14,246 bases of DNA from NCBI GenBank assembly GCA_964630265.1, contig CAZVRW010000075.1:1-14246 (forward strand), written 5' to 3'. Positions 1 to 7,564 of the stretch are shown piece after piece. How positions within the stretch are numbered: position 1 is the stretch's first letter; each line of letters opens with the position of its first letter. The position numbers and the translations under genes are program-made. The notes under the pieces are model-generated. The model searched no databases. It saw only the letters and a list, made by a program, of their open reading frames with translations, and was not told the DNA's origin. The DNA is from CAZBWP01 sp964630265 (lineage in GTDB: Bacteria > Pseudomonadota > Alphaproteobacteria > Rhodospirillales > Defluviicoccaceae).

Positions 1-1192
1 TTCGCACCAGCCAGTCGGCGAGGTCGGTGGCGGTGGTGAAGCCCTCGGCGGCGGCGGTGCGCATACGCGCGCGATCGAAGCTCGCCGTGCCGATCATCCC
101 GGTCATCGCCGCGAGGCAGAGGGTCAGCGTGTCGGCGGCATCGAACACCGGCTGCTTGTCTTCCTGCAGGTCCTTGGCGTAGGCCAGCGGCAGCCCCTTG
201 ACCACCATCAGCAGGCCGGTGAAGGCGCCGAGCAGGCGGCCGGTCTTGCCGCGCACCAGTTCGGCGGCGTCGGGGTTGCGCTTCTGCGGCATGATCGACG
301 AGCCGGTGGCGAAGGCGTCGTCGAGACGGATGAAGCCGAAGCGCTCCGACGACCACAAGACGATCTCTTCGGCCAGCCGCGACAGATGAGCCCCGAGGAT
401 GGCGCCGGCGGCGAGGAACTCCAGCGCGAAGTCCCGCGCCGAGACCGCATCCAGGGAGTTGGCGCAAGGCCGGTCGAAGCCAAGCGCCGCCGCCGTCTGC
501 CGCCGGTCGATGGGGTAGGGCGTGCCGGCGAGCGCCGCGGCGCCGAGCGGACACTCGTTGAGCCGCCGTCGCCCGTCGGCCAAGCGGCCGCGATCCCGCC
601 CCAGCATCTCGACGTAGGCGAGCAGGTGATGGCCGAGGGTGACCGGTTGGGCCGCCTGCAAATGGGTGTAGCCGGGGAGGATCGCGTCGGCGTGCGCTTC
701 TGCTTGGTCGAGCAGCACCCGTTGCAGGGCGCGCAGGTCGTCGTCGAGGGCATCCACGGTGTCCCGCAGCCAAAGGCGCAGGTCGGTCGCCACTTGGTCG
801 TTGCGCGAGCGGGCGGTATGCAGGCGTCCGGCGGCTTCGCCGATCAATTCGGCGAGCCGGCCCTCGATGTTCATGTGCACATCCTCGAGGGCGCGGGAAA
901 ACGTGAAGCGTCCATTGGCGATCTCGTCCGCCACCCGATCGAGGCCGGCGAGAATGGCGTCACCGTCGGCCGCGGACAGGATGCCGCGGCCGATCAGCAT
1001 CAAGCAGTGGGCGCGCGAGCCGGCGATGTCGTGTGCCGCCAGCCGCTGATCGACGTCGATGGAGGCGTTGATCTCCTCCATAATCGCCGACGGGCCGGCG
1101 GCGAAGCGGCCGCCCCACATGGTGCTGGCTCCGGCGGTCGCAGTGGGCTCGGCACTTGCCGTGGCGCCATCGTGACCAGATCTCTCGGTCAT
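1..1192 (-). CDS. argH: Argininosuccinate lyase, C-terminus beyond window edge
   Basis: Cytosolic enzyme of the last step of arginine biosynthesis, cleaving argininosuccinate to arginine and fumarate; fumarase/aspartase superfamily. About 397 codons are visible, reading off the left edge, so roughly 60-75 of the usual 460-475 residues are missing. Family signatures are clear: MWGGRF near residue 25, HTARSRNDQVATD in the first third, GYTHLQAAQP with the catalytic His at 177, and the flexible-loop signature GSSIMPQKRNPD at 297-308 carrying the catalytic serine. The start at 1192 gives a polar 24-residue N-terminal extension common in alphaproteobacterial ArgH; the Met at 1120 is an in-frame alternative directly before WGGRF. 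No strong Shine-Dalgarno is visible for 1192. The gene diverges from the thioredoxin gene with only 36 bases between start codons. Confidence 0.96.
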   Translation of the reverse strand, partial: MTERSGHDGATASAEPTATAGASTMWGGRFAAGPSAIMEEINASIDVDQRLAAHDIAGSRAHCLMLIGRGILSAADGDAILAGLDRVADEIANGRFTFSRALEDVHMNIEGRLAELIGEAAGRLHTARSRNDQVATDLRLWLRDTVDALDDDLRALQRVLLDQAEAHADAILPGYTHLQAAQPVTLGHHLLAYVEMLGRDRGRLADGRRRLNECPLGAAALAGTPYPIDRRQTAAALGFDRPCANSLDAVSARDFALEFLAAGAILGAHLSRLAEEIVLWSSERFGFIRLDDAFATGSSIMPQKRNPDAAELVRGKTGRLLGAFTGLLMVVKGLPLAYAKDLQEDKQPVFDAADTLTLCLAAMTGMIGTASFDRARMRTAAAEGFTTATDLADWLVR

Positions 1193-1228
1193 CGGGTGAA
1201 CCCGGCGATCTCAGGAAGGGATGACGAC

Positions 1229-1801
1229 ATGGCGCGGTGGACCTTTGCGGCACTGATCTCGGCGGCAATTCTGGCGATAACCCCGGTGTATGCAAGTGCC
1301 GCGAGCGAAGCGGCAGCCGCCTGTTTGCCGGCGCCCGAGGCGCTGCCCCGCTTCGAGCTGTCGGTGGACCCGGCAGATGTGCCGGATCAGAGCTTTCTCG
1401 ATGAAGGCGAGACCGAGCGGACCCTGGCCGACTGGCGGGGCCGGCCGGTGGTGCTGAATTTCTGGGCCACCTGGTGTCCGCCTTGCGTCAAGGAGATGCC
1501 GGCGCTGGATGCCCTGAACGCGTCGCTGGCCGCCGACGGGATCGACGTGCTCACCGTCTCCAACGACTTCGGCGGGCTGCCGGCGGTGCAGAAGTTCTAC
1601 ATGGCCAACGGCATCGAACACCTGCCGGCGCTCACGGATCAGCGGGGGCGCTTGGCGCAGGCCTTCAAGCTGCCGGGCCTGCCGACCACTATTCTGATTG
1701 ATCGCAGCGGACGCGAGGTCGCCCGCGTCGTCGGGCCGGCAGAGTGGGACGACCCGACGGTGGCCAACTTTCTGCGTGCCTGCCTCGCGCCGGAGGCGTG
1801 A
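1229..1801 (+). CDS. TlpA/ResA-like secreted thiol:disulfide oxidoreductase
   Basis: A 190-residue thioredoxin-fold protein. The N-terminus (residues 1-25) is a signal peptide or uncleaved anchor: a short basic start, a hydrophobic core, then AYASAA-like small residues. The redox motif is WCPPC at 82-86, inside the typical stretch VVLNFWATWCPPC, and a cis-proline equivalent sits in GLPTTILID near residue 152. Family knowledge: TlpA/ResA/CcmG proteins reduce periplasmic disulfides, for example in apocytochrome c or in copper-site assembly for cytochrome oxidase. The exact substrate cannot be read from sequence. The start at 1229 is chosen for the AGGAAGGG Shine-Dalgarno eight bases upstream and because the signal peptide begins there; the frame is open far upstream but only as antisense to argH. 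A divergent argH-tlpA arrangement is familiar in alphaproteobacteria. Confidence 0.92.
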   Translation: MARWTFAALISAAILAITPVYASAASEAAAACLPAPEALPRFELSVDPADVPDQSFLDEGETERTLADWRGRPVVLNFWATWCPPCVKEMPALDALNASLAADGIDVLTVSNDFGGLPAVQKFYMANGIEHLPALTDQRGRLAQAFKLPGLPTTILIDRSGREVARVVGPAEWDDPTVANFLRACLAPEA

Positions 1802-1813
1802 GCCGCAGCGGCA

Positions 1814-2842
1814 ATGAGCGACCCCGACGATCCGCAATTGCTCCGCATCGCCACGTTCAACGTCGAGACGCTGGGGGAGCCGGAGTCCGGTGGACTTTCC
1901 CTCGAGGATCGACTCAGCCTGCTGCGCCCGCAGCTGCTCCGGCTGCGCGCCGACATTCTCTGCCTGCAGGAGGTGGACAGCCAGCGGTCGGGCGAGGGGC
2001 GGACGCGCAGCTTGGCCGCGCTCGACCGACTGCTCGCCGGCACGCCATACGCGAACTGCCAGCGTCTGACCACCACCAGCCGCTCGAAGGGAGTGGTGCG
2101 CGACAAGCACAATCTGGTGGTGCTCAGCCGGTTTCCGCTGATCGTAGGACGACAGGTGTTTCACGACATGGTGGCGCCGCTGACGCATCGCCGCGCCGCG
2201 GACCCGGCCTCGCGCGGCGAAGACGTCACCATCGAATGGGATCGACCGTTTCTGCATGCCGTCCTCGATATCGGCGGGGCGCAACCGCTGCACGTCATCA
2301 ACGTCCATCTGCGCGCCCCACGGGCCGCTTGGCTGCCTGGTGGCAAGACCAGCGCGCGGACTTGGCGGACCATGGCCGGCTGGGCCGAGGGCTTCTTCGT
2401 CGCTGCCGTCAAGCGGGCCGGGCAGGCGCTGGAGGTGCGGCTTCTGGTCGACGCAGTGTTCGACGGCGATGCCGCGGCGCAGATCGTCGTCTGTGGCGAC
2501 TTCAACGCCGATCACGCGGAATTGCCGGTACGCACCATCCGCGGTGACGAGGAGGACGCCGGAAATCCACATCTCGCCGGCCGGATGCTGGTGCCGCTGG
2601 AGCGGAGCCTCGCCGATTCCCGGCGGTTCACCGTGGTTCATCATGGCCGACCGCAAATGCTCGATCATATCCTCGTATCGCGCCCGCTTTTGGCATGGTA
2701 TCGCGGCATCGAGATCCACAACGAGGCTCTCGGTGACGAGATGATCACCGCACACGCCGTGCCGGGATCACCGGAATCCTTTCACGCGCCTGTCGTCGCC
2801 ACGTTCGCGCGGGAGGACGGCGAGCATGCCGACACCGACTGA
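1814..2842 (+). CDS. Endonuclease/exonuclease/phosphatase (EEP) family hydrolase
   Basis: A 342-residue metal-dependent hydrolase of the DNase I/EEP fold. Motifs in order: RIATFNVETL (Asn16), LQEVD (metal-binding Glu53), VINVHLRAP (His165), CGDFNAD (Asp229 and Asn231), MLDHILVS near 282-289, and ESFHAPVVATF (His324). The usual final motif is Ser-Asp-His; here it reads Ser-Phe-His, so the Asp that normally pairs with the general-base His is absent. That may be a subfamily trait. EEP members cleave nucleic acids, phosphoinositides, sphingomyelin or nucleotides, and nothing here fixes the substrate. No signal peptide is visible, so it is probably cytosolic. It starts 12 bases after the thioredoxin gene, and its 3' end overlaps the next gene by 17 bases, suggesting one transcript and translational coupling. 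Confidence 0.88.
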   Translation: MSDPDDPQLLRIATFNVETLGEPESGGLSLEDRLSLLRPQLLRLRADILCLQEVDSQRSGEGRTRSLAALDRLLAGTPYANCQRLTTTSRSKGVVRDKHNLVVLSRFPLIVGRQVFHDMVAPLTHRRAADPASRGEDVTIEWDRPFLHAVLDIGGAQPLHVINVHLRAPRAAWLPGGKTSARTWRTMAGWAEGFFVAAVKRAGQALEVRLLVDAVFDGDAAAQIVVCGDFNADHAELPVRTIRGDEEDAGNPHLAGRMLVPLERSLADSRRFTVVHHGRPQMLDHILVSRPLLAWYRGIEIHNEALGDEMITAHAVPGSPESFHAPVVATFAREDGEHADTD

Positions 2843-3827
2843 GGACCAGTTCTCCGGCTGCCTGATCGGCCAGTGCGTCGGTGATGCTGTCGGCTTCATG
2901 GTCGAGGGCTATCCGGGCAACATCTGCGCGCCCTATGCCCACTCCGTGCTGAACCGGCATGAACTCGATCTCTATCTTCGCGGCCCGTTTCGGCTCGGCC
3001 AGTACTCCGACGACTCACAGCTCGCGCGCGCCTTGGTCGAAAGTCTGGTCGACCGGGATGGCTTCGATCCGGCCGACTACGCGGACCGCATCGCGAAGCT
3101 TTTCGCTGAGCAGCGGATCGTCGGTGGCGGCCGGGCGACGAGCGAGGCGGCGACGCGGCTGGCCGCCGGCGTGCCGTGGGAGGCGGCGGGGACGCCGGCG
3201 CCCAATGCCGGCAACGGCAGCGCCATGCGGGCCGCGCCGATCGGCTTGATGTTTCATGACGACACGGAAGCGCTGGTGCGGGCAGCAGTCGACCAGGGAC
3301 GTTGCACCCACGCCGATCCGCGGTGTTCCGCCGGCGCCGTGGCGATCGCCGGGGCAGTGGCGCTGGCGCTGACCCTGCCGACCATCGCGCCCGAGGCATT
3401 CGCCGCGCGGCTCGCCGAGCTGACGGCGGGCATCGATAGCTCAGTGAGCCGGGCGCTTGCGGCACTGCCGCCGGTGCTGGCGTTGTCCCCGACGGAGGCG
3501 CTGCCGTGGTTGCTCGAACTCTCCAACCCCGACGTGCCCGATATCGCGGGCGGGGTCTCGCCGTTCGTCACGACGAGCGTTCTTTGGAGCCTCTATGCGT
3601 TCCTGCGCGCGCCGGAAACGTATTCCGAGGCACTGGTCACCGCGATCTCCGTCGGCGGTGACGTCGACACGACGGCGGCGATGACGGGCGCCATCGCCGG
3701 CGCCCGCCTCGGCCTCGGCGCCCTGCCCAAGGACTTGGTCGGTCGCGTCAACGACCGAGGCACTTGGCGGGCCAGCGACCTCATCGCGTTGGCGGCACAA
3801 CTCTGGCGGATGAAAGCGCAGCACTGA
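2826..3827 (+). CDS. ADP-ribosylglycohydrolase (DraG/ARH family)
   Basis: A 333-residue cytosolic protein with the hallmarks of the ADP-ribosylglycohydrolase family, which removes ADP-ribose from modified amino acids or small molecules using two Mg ions. Motifs: GxxxGDAVGF at 15-24, QYSDDSQ at 59-65 (the usual TDDTQ-type metal site), GNGSAMRAAPIG at 129-140, THADPR at 161-166, and VGGDVDTTAAM at 276-286, which supplies the second metal-binding Asp pair. Length is normal for the family. Rhodospirillales use DraG to reactivate nitrogenase, but no draT or nif gene is nearby and the EEP neighbour gives no hint of that pathway, so calling it DraG would be unsafe. The start at 2826 lies inside the preceding gene, with GAGGACGGCGAGC acting as a plausible ribosome-binding region. 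Confidence 0.9.
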   Translation: MPTPTEDQFSGCLIGQCVGDAVGFMVEGYPGNICAPYAHSVLNRHELDLYLRGPFRLGQYSDDSQLARALVESLVDRDGFDPADYADRIAKLFAEQRIVGGGRATSEAATRLAAGVPWEAAGTPAPNAGNGSAMRAAPIGLMFHDDTEALVRAAVDQGRCTHADPRCSAGAVAIAGAVALALTLPTIAPEAFAARLAELTAGIDSSVSRALAALPPVLALSPTEALPWLLELSNPDVPDIAGGVSPFVTTSVLWSLYAFLRAPETYSEALVTAISVGGDVDTTAAMTGAIAGARLGLGALPKDLVGRVNDRGTWRASDLIALAAQLWRMKAQH

Positions 3828-3922
3828 CAGGCCCCCGGCAGCAGGCACGGTTGCCGGCATCGGCCGCTGTGCGCTACCGTTCGTCGACGTTGGCCGGCGG
3901 CATCATTGTGGAGCGGGAGCGA

Positions 3923-4288
3923 ATGACCAGAACGAGGCGGGTGTGGGCGGTGGTACTTGGCGCCGTCATCGCCGCCGGATGCAGTACGCCCGAAGAAAAA
4001 TGGGAGAATCCGTCGGCATCTCAGGCGACGTGGGAGGTGCACGAGGCCGAATGCCGGCGTCTTGCCAACGAGCGCGCCGAACGGGAGTACGCGCCGGTCG
4101 AGCCGGTCATCGCCGAACGGTTCGGGCGACAGACGACGCTTCGAACCGACGTAGCGCGCTTCGATGCCCAGCGGCGCCGCGAATACCTATTCGAGCGGTG
4201 CATGAAGGATCGCGGATACCGGCGGACGGGCGGGGGATGGCCCACGGAACCGGTCTCGCCCGTGCCGCTGCCGTCACCGGGGCGCTGA
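3923..4288 (+). CDS. Small predicted lipoprotein, function unknown
   Basis: A 121-residue protein with a typical lipoprotein signal: basic MTRTRR, a hydrophobic stretch, and the lipobox-like VIAAGC with Cys20 as the predicted lipidated residue. The mature part is charged and probably helical, rich in Arg and Glu (ECRRLANERAEREY, RRREYLFERCMKDRGYRR). Two cysteines near 42 and 93 could form a disulfide; the tail after residue 105 is rich in Pro and Gly. The pattern 'ECRRxA...FxxCMxxRGY' resembles small, poorly characterised envelope lipoproteins of proteobacteria; no function is assigned. ATG 3923 is preferred, with GGGAGC just upstream; an in-frame GTG at 3908 would only add five residues. It stands alone, about 95 bases after the previous gene. 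Confidence 0.7.
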   Translation: MTRTRRVWAVVLGAVIAAGCSTPEEKWENPSASQATWEVHEAECRRLANERAEREYAPVEPVIAERFGRQTTLRTDVARFDAQRRREYLFERCMKDRGYRRTGGGWPTEPVSPVPLPSPGR

Positions 4289-4317
4289 CGGTCTTCGCGG
4301 CTGGGCTGCACGTTTGC

Positions 4318-4346
4318 TTGATCAGGCGCCTGCGGGTCCCTAGCTT
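4318..4346 (+). promoter_or_regulatory. Candidate sigma-70 promoter ahead of the aminopeptidase
   Basis: TTGATC at 4318-4323 and TAGCTT at 4341-4346 are separated by exactly 17 bases, in the short gap between the lipoprotein and the aminopeptidase. The -35 matches consensus at four of six positions and the -10 at only three, so this is a modest call. Transcription would begin around 4353, next to the GGAGG at 4350-4354. Confidence 0.35.
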
Positions 4347-4361
4347 GTTGGAGGTTAAGCG

Positions 4362-4424
4362 ATGGACCGAACGACGAGAAGCGCCGTAACGCCATGTCTT
4401 TCAATGCCGCGGACGAGGAACTGA
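4362..4424 (+). other. Possible short upstream ORF with strong ribosome-binding site
   Basis: GGAGG at 4350-4354 sits seven bases before an ATG at 4362 that opens a 20-codon frame, MDRTTRSAVTPCLSMPRTRN, ending in TGA at 4422-4424. It overlaps the aminopeptidase start (4394) in a different frame. The aminopeptidase start itself has no comparable Shine-Dalgarno, so this could be a coupling leader peptide; it could equally be chance. Nothing in the peptide suggests its own function. Confidence 0.22.
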
Positions 4425-6412
4425 GCGCGCTGCTCGCGAAATCAGGCGTTCGCCTTGACCCGGCCGCCCTGCAATCCCTGCTCGAAGGAGTCGCCGCGGC
4501 GCCGCCGAACCCGGAGGCGGAGTTGTGGATGGACTTGGTGGCGGCGGATCCCGATCCGCGCTTGCGCGGTCGACTCAGGACGCTGCTGGCAGCAGCGCGA
4601 TCCGATCGATCCGCGCCGACCGACACGCCGCCCGACCGGCTTGCGAAGCTGCGAAACTTGCTCAAGACGCACGGTCTCGCCGGGTTCGTCGTGCCCCGCG
4701 CGGATGCCCATCAGGGCGAGCAGGTGCCGGCCGCGGCCGAGCGGCTGGCTTGGATCTCCGGCTTCACCGGCAGCGCCGGCTGCGCCGTTGTCTTGCGGGA
4801 ATGCGCGGCGCTGTTCGTGGATGGGCGCTACACGGTGCAGGCGCACGGGCAGGTGGATCCCCGCGCCTGGGAAATCCGACACGTCATCGACGAGCCGATG
4901 AACGACTGGATCGCCAGCCGGCTACCGGTGCGCGGCCGCCTCGGCTACGACCCGTGGGTGCACACCCCAAGCCAAGTGGAGCAACTCAGCGAAGCTTGCC
5001 GGTCCGCCGGCGGTCGTCTGGTCGCCGTCGAAGAGAACCTGGTCGACGTCGCCTGGACCGATCAACCGCCGGCGCCGGTGGCGCCGATGATGGTTTACCC
5101 GGATGACCTCGCCGGCCGGTCGTCCGCGGACAAGCGGGACGAAGTCGCCGTCGCGCTGGTCAAAGCGGGCGATGCCGCGGCGGTGATCGCGGCACCCGAT
5201 GCCATCGCTTGGCTACTCAACGTCCGCGGCGGGGATGTGCCGTTCGTGCCGGTGACGCTGGCGTTTGCGATCATCCACAGCAACGGGACTGTGGTTTTGT
5301 TTGTTGATCCGCGAAAAGTTACCGCGCCGGTGCGCGAGCACCTCGGTACCGACGTCGGCATCGTGCCGCCGGAGGCGCTTGGTCCGGCCTTGGATGCGCT
5401 GGGTGCCGAACGCCGGCGCGTCCGCATCGATCCCGATCGCACGCCCGCCTGGATCGCCGCGCGTTTGCGCAGCGCCGGCGCGATCGTTGTCGACGGCGTG
5501 GACCCCTGTGCGCTGCCAAAGGCGATCAAGAATTCGGTGGAACTGAATGGCATACGCGCCGCCCATCATCGCGACGGTGTGGCGCTCGCGCGCTTCCTGG
5601 CTTGGCTGGATGGCGTCACCGGCGACGGTCACGTCAGCGAGACCATGGCCGGCGATCGCCTGGAGGCGGTTCGCCGCGAGCAGGAGGGGTTCCGTGGCCT
5701 CAGTTTTCCGACAATCTCGGCCGCTGGACCACATGGTGCCATTGTCCACTACCGGGCGACGCCGGCAACCGATCGGCCGCTTAGCCGTGGCACGCTCTAT
5801 CTCGTCGACTCTGGTGCGCAATACGTGGACGGGACCACCGATGTCACACGTACCGTTGCGATCGGAGACCCGAGCGCCGAGATGCGGGATCGGTTCACAC
5901 GGGTGTTGCAAGGCCACATCGCCATCGCCACCAGCCGTTTTCCGGAAGGGACCACGGGCCCCCACTTGGATACGCTGGCGCGGACGGCCCTCTGGCGGGC
6001 CGGGCTCGACTACGACCACGGCACCGGTCACGGCGTCGGCTCCTATCTGAACGTGCACGAAGGCCCGCAACGGATCTCCAAGCTGGCAAACAAGGTACCG
6101 CTGCAACCGGGCATGGTCGTCTCCAACGAGCCCGGCTACTACAAGACCGATGCTTACGGCATCCGAATCGAAAACCTCGTCGTTGTCGTCCGCGTGCCGG
6201 CGCCGGACGGGGCCGAGCGACCGCTGCTCGGCTTCGAGACGCTGACCCTTGCGCCCATAGACCGTCGGATGATGGAACCCGGACTGATGACTTCGTCGGA
6301 GGTCGCCTGGGTCGACGGCTATCACGCTCGCGTTCGCGAGGTGCTGATGCCGGATCTTGATGCTGAGACCGCAGCATGGCTTGCCCAGGCGACCCGGCCC
6401 CTGAACGGTTGA
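4394..6412 (+). CDS. Xaa-Pro aminopeptidase, M24B family, long form
   Basis: A 672-residue cytosolic metallopeptidase that removes an N-terminal residue preceding proline. The catalytic pita-bread domain is complete, with dinuclear metal ligands Asp472 and Asp483 (LVDSGAQYVDGTTDVTRT), His546 (GTGHGVGSYLNVHEGP), Glu579 (SNEPGYY) and Glu593 (GIRIENL). Two creatinase-like N-terminal domains precede it; the first begins near residue 82 at LAKLRNLLKTHGLAGFVVPRAD. This is the three-domain type related to eukaryotic cytosolic XPNPEP1. About 80 residues before that point are extra compared with the core family. They contain a helical, Leu/Ala-rich stretch and look like real coding sequence. The start at 4394 is the first in-frame ATG but has a weak ribosome-binding site. 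A hairpin and a polyketide synthase gene follow. Confidence 0.93.
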   Translation: MSFNAADEELSALLAKSGVRLDPAALQSLLEGVAAAPPNPEAELWMDLVAADPDPRLRGRLRTLLAAARSDRSAPTDTPPDRLAKLRNLLKTHGLAGFVVPRADAHQGEQVPAAAERLAWISGFTGSAGCAVVLRECAALFVDGRYTVQAHGQVDPRAWEIRHVIDEPMNDWIASRLPVRGRLGYDPWVHTPSQVEQLSEACRSAGGRLVAVEENLVDVAWTDQPPAPVAPMMVYPDDLAGRSSADKRDEVAVALVKAGDAAAVIAAPDAIAWLLNVRGGDVPFVPVTLAFAIIHSNGTVVLFVDPRKVTAPVREHLGTDVGIVPPEALGPALDALGAERRRVRIDPDRTPAWIAARLRSAGAIVVDGVDPCALPKAIKNSVELNGIRAAHHRDGVALARFLAWLDGVTGDGHVSETMAGDRLEAVRREQEGFRGLSFPTISAAGPHGAIVHYRATPATDRPLSRGTLYLVDSGAQYVDGTTDVTRTVAIGDPSAEMRDRFTRVLQGHIAIATSRFPEGTTGPHLDTLARTALWRAGLDYDHGTGHGVGSYLNVHEGPQRISKLANKVPLQPGMVVSNEPGYYKTDAYGIRIENLVVVVRVPAPDGAERPLLGFETLTLAPIDRRMMEPGLMTSSEVAWVDGYHARVREVLMPDLDAETAAWLAQATRPLNG

Positions 6413-6427
6413 GGCGGCGTCCGCCTC
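6411..6427 (+). other. Perfect 7-bp stem-loop between aminopeptidase and polyketide synthase
   Basis: GAGGCGG (6411-6417), a 3-base CGT loop, and CCGCCTC (6421-6427) form a perfect inverted repeat that begins inside the aminopeptidase TGA. No T-run follows, so it is not a classical intrinsic terminator. It might stabilise the upstream mRNA or attenuate read-through into the next gene. Confidence 0.35.
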
Positions 6428-6475
6428 GTCGGGTCCATCGTGCCGATCGCGCGCCGGGGCTCCATGGGCGCTGAC

Positions 6476-7564
6476 ATGCGGCACGCCGCGCGCCTGCTAT
6501 CGGTCGCTTCGGCGGTTCCAGCGATTACCTTGCGCCAGCCGGAGGTTCGCGACCGCGCCGCCGTCGTCTTCGATGCTGTCGGTGATTTGGTTGCTCGACT
6601 CGCCCCGGTCTATGACAACGCCGGTATCGAAACGCGCTATTCGTGCGTGCCCATCGACTGGTACGAGGCGCCACACGCCTGGGCCGATCGGAACCGCACC
6701 TACATCGACAACGCCGTCGCACTGATTTGCCGGGCGGCCGAGCGGGCCCTGCACCGCGCTGCACTCACCGTCGAAGACGTCGATGCCATCGTCGTCGTGT
6801 CGACCACCGGCATCGCCACGCCGTCGCTGGACGCTTTGGTCATCGAGCGGCTGCGGCTGCGCCGCGACGTACGGCGCCTGCCGGTCTTCGGGCTCGGCTG
6901 CGCCGGCGGGGTGCTCGGGCTGGCGCGCGCCGCCGACATGGCGCGCGCTTCGCCTGGGGAGCGGGTGCTCGTCCTCGTTGTTGAGTTGTGCGGCCTCACA
7001 TTCCGCCGCAACGACTTATCGAAGAGCAATATCGTCGCTACCGCTCTGTTCGGCGATGGTGCCGCGGCCGTGCTGCTGTCGACCCATGGGACCGGACCCG
7101 CAGTCGTGTTCTCGGCCGAGCACACGTGGCCGGACAGTCTCGACGTCATGGGGTGGGGGGTCGAGGACGACGGGCTGCGCGTCGTGTTCTCCCGGGATAT
7201 TCCGGCGTTGATCCGCGACGAGTACCGGACGGTGTTGGACGCGGTGCTGGCGCGGCAGGGGCTGACACGCGGCGACATCGACCGGTTTCTTTGCCATCCT
7301 GGGGGCGCCAAGGTGCTGGATGCGATGGAGGAGGTGTTGGAGTTGCCGCCCGGCGGTCTCGTGACGGCCCGCGACGTGCTGCGCGACTTCGGCAACATGT
7401 CGGCGGTGACCGTCCTGTTCGTCCTGGAGCGCGCGTTGGCAGCCGGCGACCTCGGCCGGCGGGCGCTGCTGACCGCCCTCGGCCCAGGCTTCACGGCCGC
7501 ATTTCTGATGTTGCAGTGCGATGCCGATGCCGGGGGTGCTGCGGCCGAGGATGCCGGCGGGTGA
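6476..7564 (+). CDS. Type III polyketide synthase (chalcone/alkylresorcinol synthase-like)
   Basis: A 362-residue homodimeric ketosynthase-type enzyme that extends an acyl-CoA starter with malonyl-CoA and cyclises the product. The catalytic triad is intact: Cys142 in GLGCAGGVLG, His274 in CHPGGAK, and Asn307 in FGNMSAVT. The C-terminal ALGPGFTAAFLML motif of the family is present. Bacterial members of this type make alkylresorcinols or alkylpyrones from long-chain acyl starters, or small pyrones and phloroglucinols; the partner methyltransferase favours the first group, but the product is inference. In-frame starts at GTG 6440 (374 residues) and ATG 6464 are also possible; 6476 is chosen because ARLLSVASAVP, where the conserved domain begins, follows directly. 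No start has a strong Shine-Dalgarno. The TGA overlaps the next gene's GTG. Confidence 0.93.
   Translation: MRHAARLLSVASAVPAITLRQPEVRDRAAVVFDAVGDLVARLAPVYDNAGIETRYSCVPIDWYEAPHAWADRNRTYIDNAVALICRAAERALHRAALTVEDVDAIVVVSTTGIATPSLDALVIERLRLRRDVRRLPVFGLGCAGGVLGLARAADMARASPGERVLVLVVELCGLTFRRNDLSKSNIVATALFGDGAAAVLLSTHGTGPAVVFSAEHTWPDSLDVMGWGVEDDGLRVVFSRDIPALIRDEYRTVLDAVLARQGLTRGDIDRFLCHPGGAKVLDAMEEVLELPPGGLVTARDVLRDFGNMSAVTVLFVLERALAAGDLGRRALLTALGPGFTAAFLMLQCDADAGGAAAEDAGG

Noticed and set aside
386..1228. Long open plus-strand frame running antisense to argH and into the thioredoxin gene
   Set aside because: It lies exactly opposite a well-supported argH reading frame, and high GC routinely leaves such frames open; the thioredoxin begins at 1229 with its own ribosome-binding site and signal peptide.
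1211..2755. 514-residue minus-strand open frame opposite the thioredoxin and EEP genes
   Set aside because: Composition is Arg/Gln/His-rich shadow-like sequence with no recognisable domain, and both plus-strand genes carry clear family motifs.
2826..3827. Nitrogenase-reactivating DraG
   Set aside because: The fold is right, but there is no draT, nif or ammonium-sensing gene nearby, and the family has many other members.
3835..3857. CCGGCA/TGCCGG inverted repeat after the ADP-ribosylglycohydrolase as a terminator
   Set aside because: Only a 6-bp stem with an 11-base loop and no T-run; expected by chance in GC-rich sequence.
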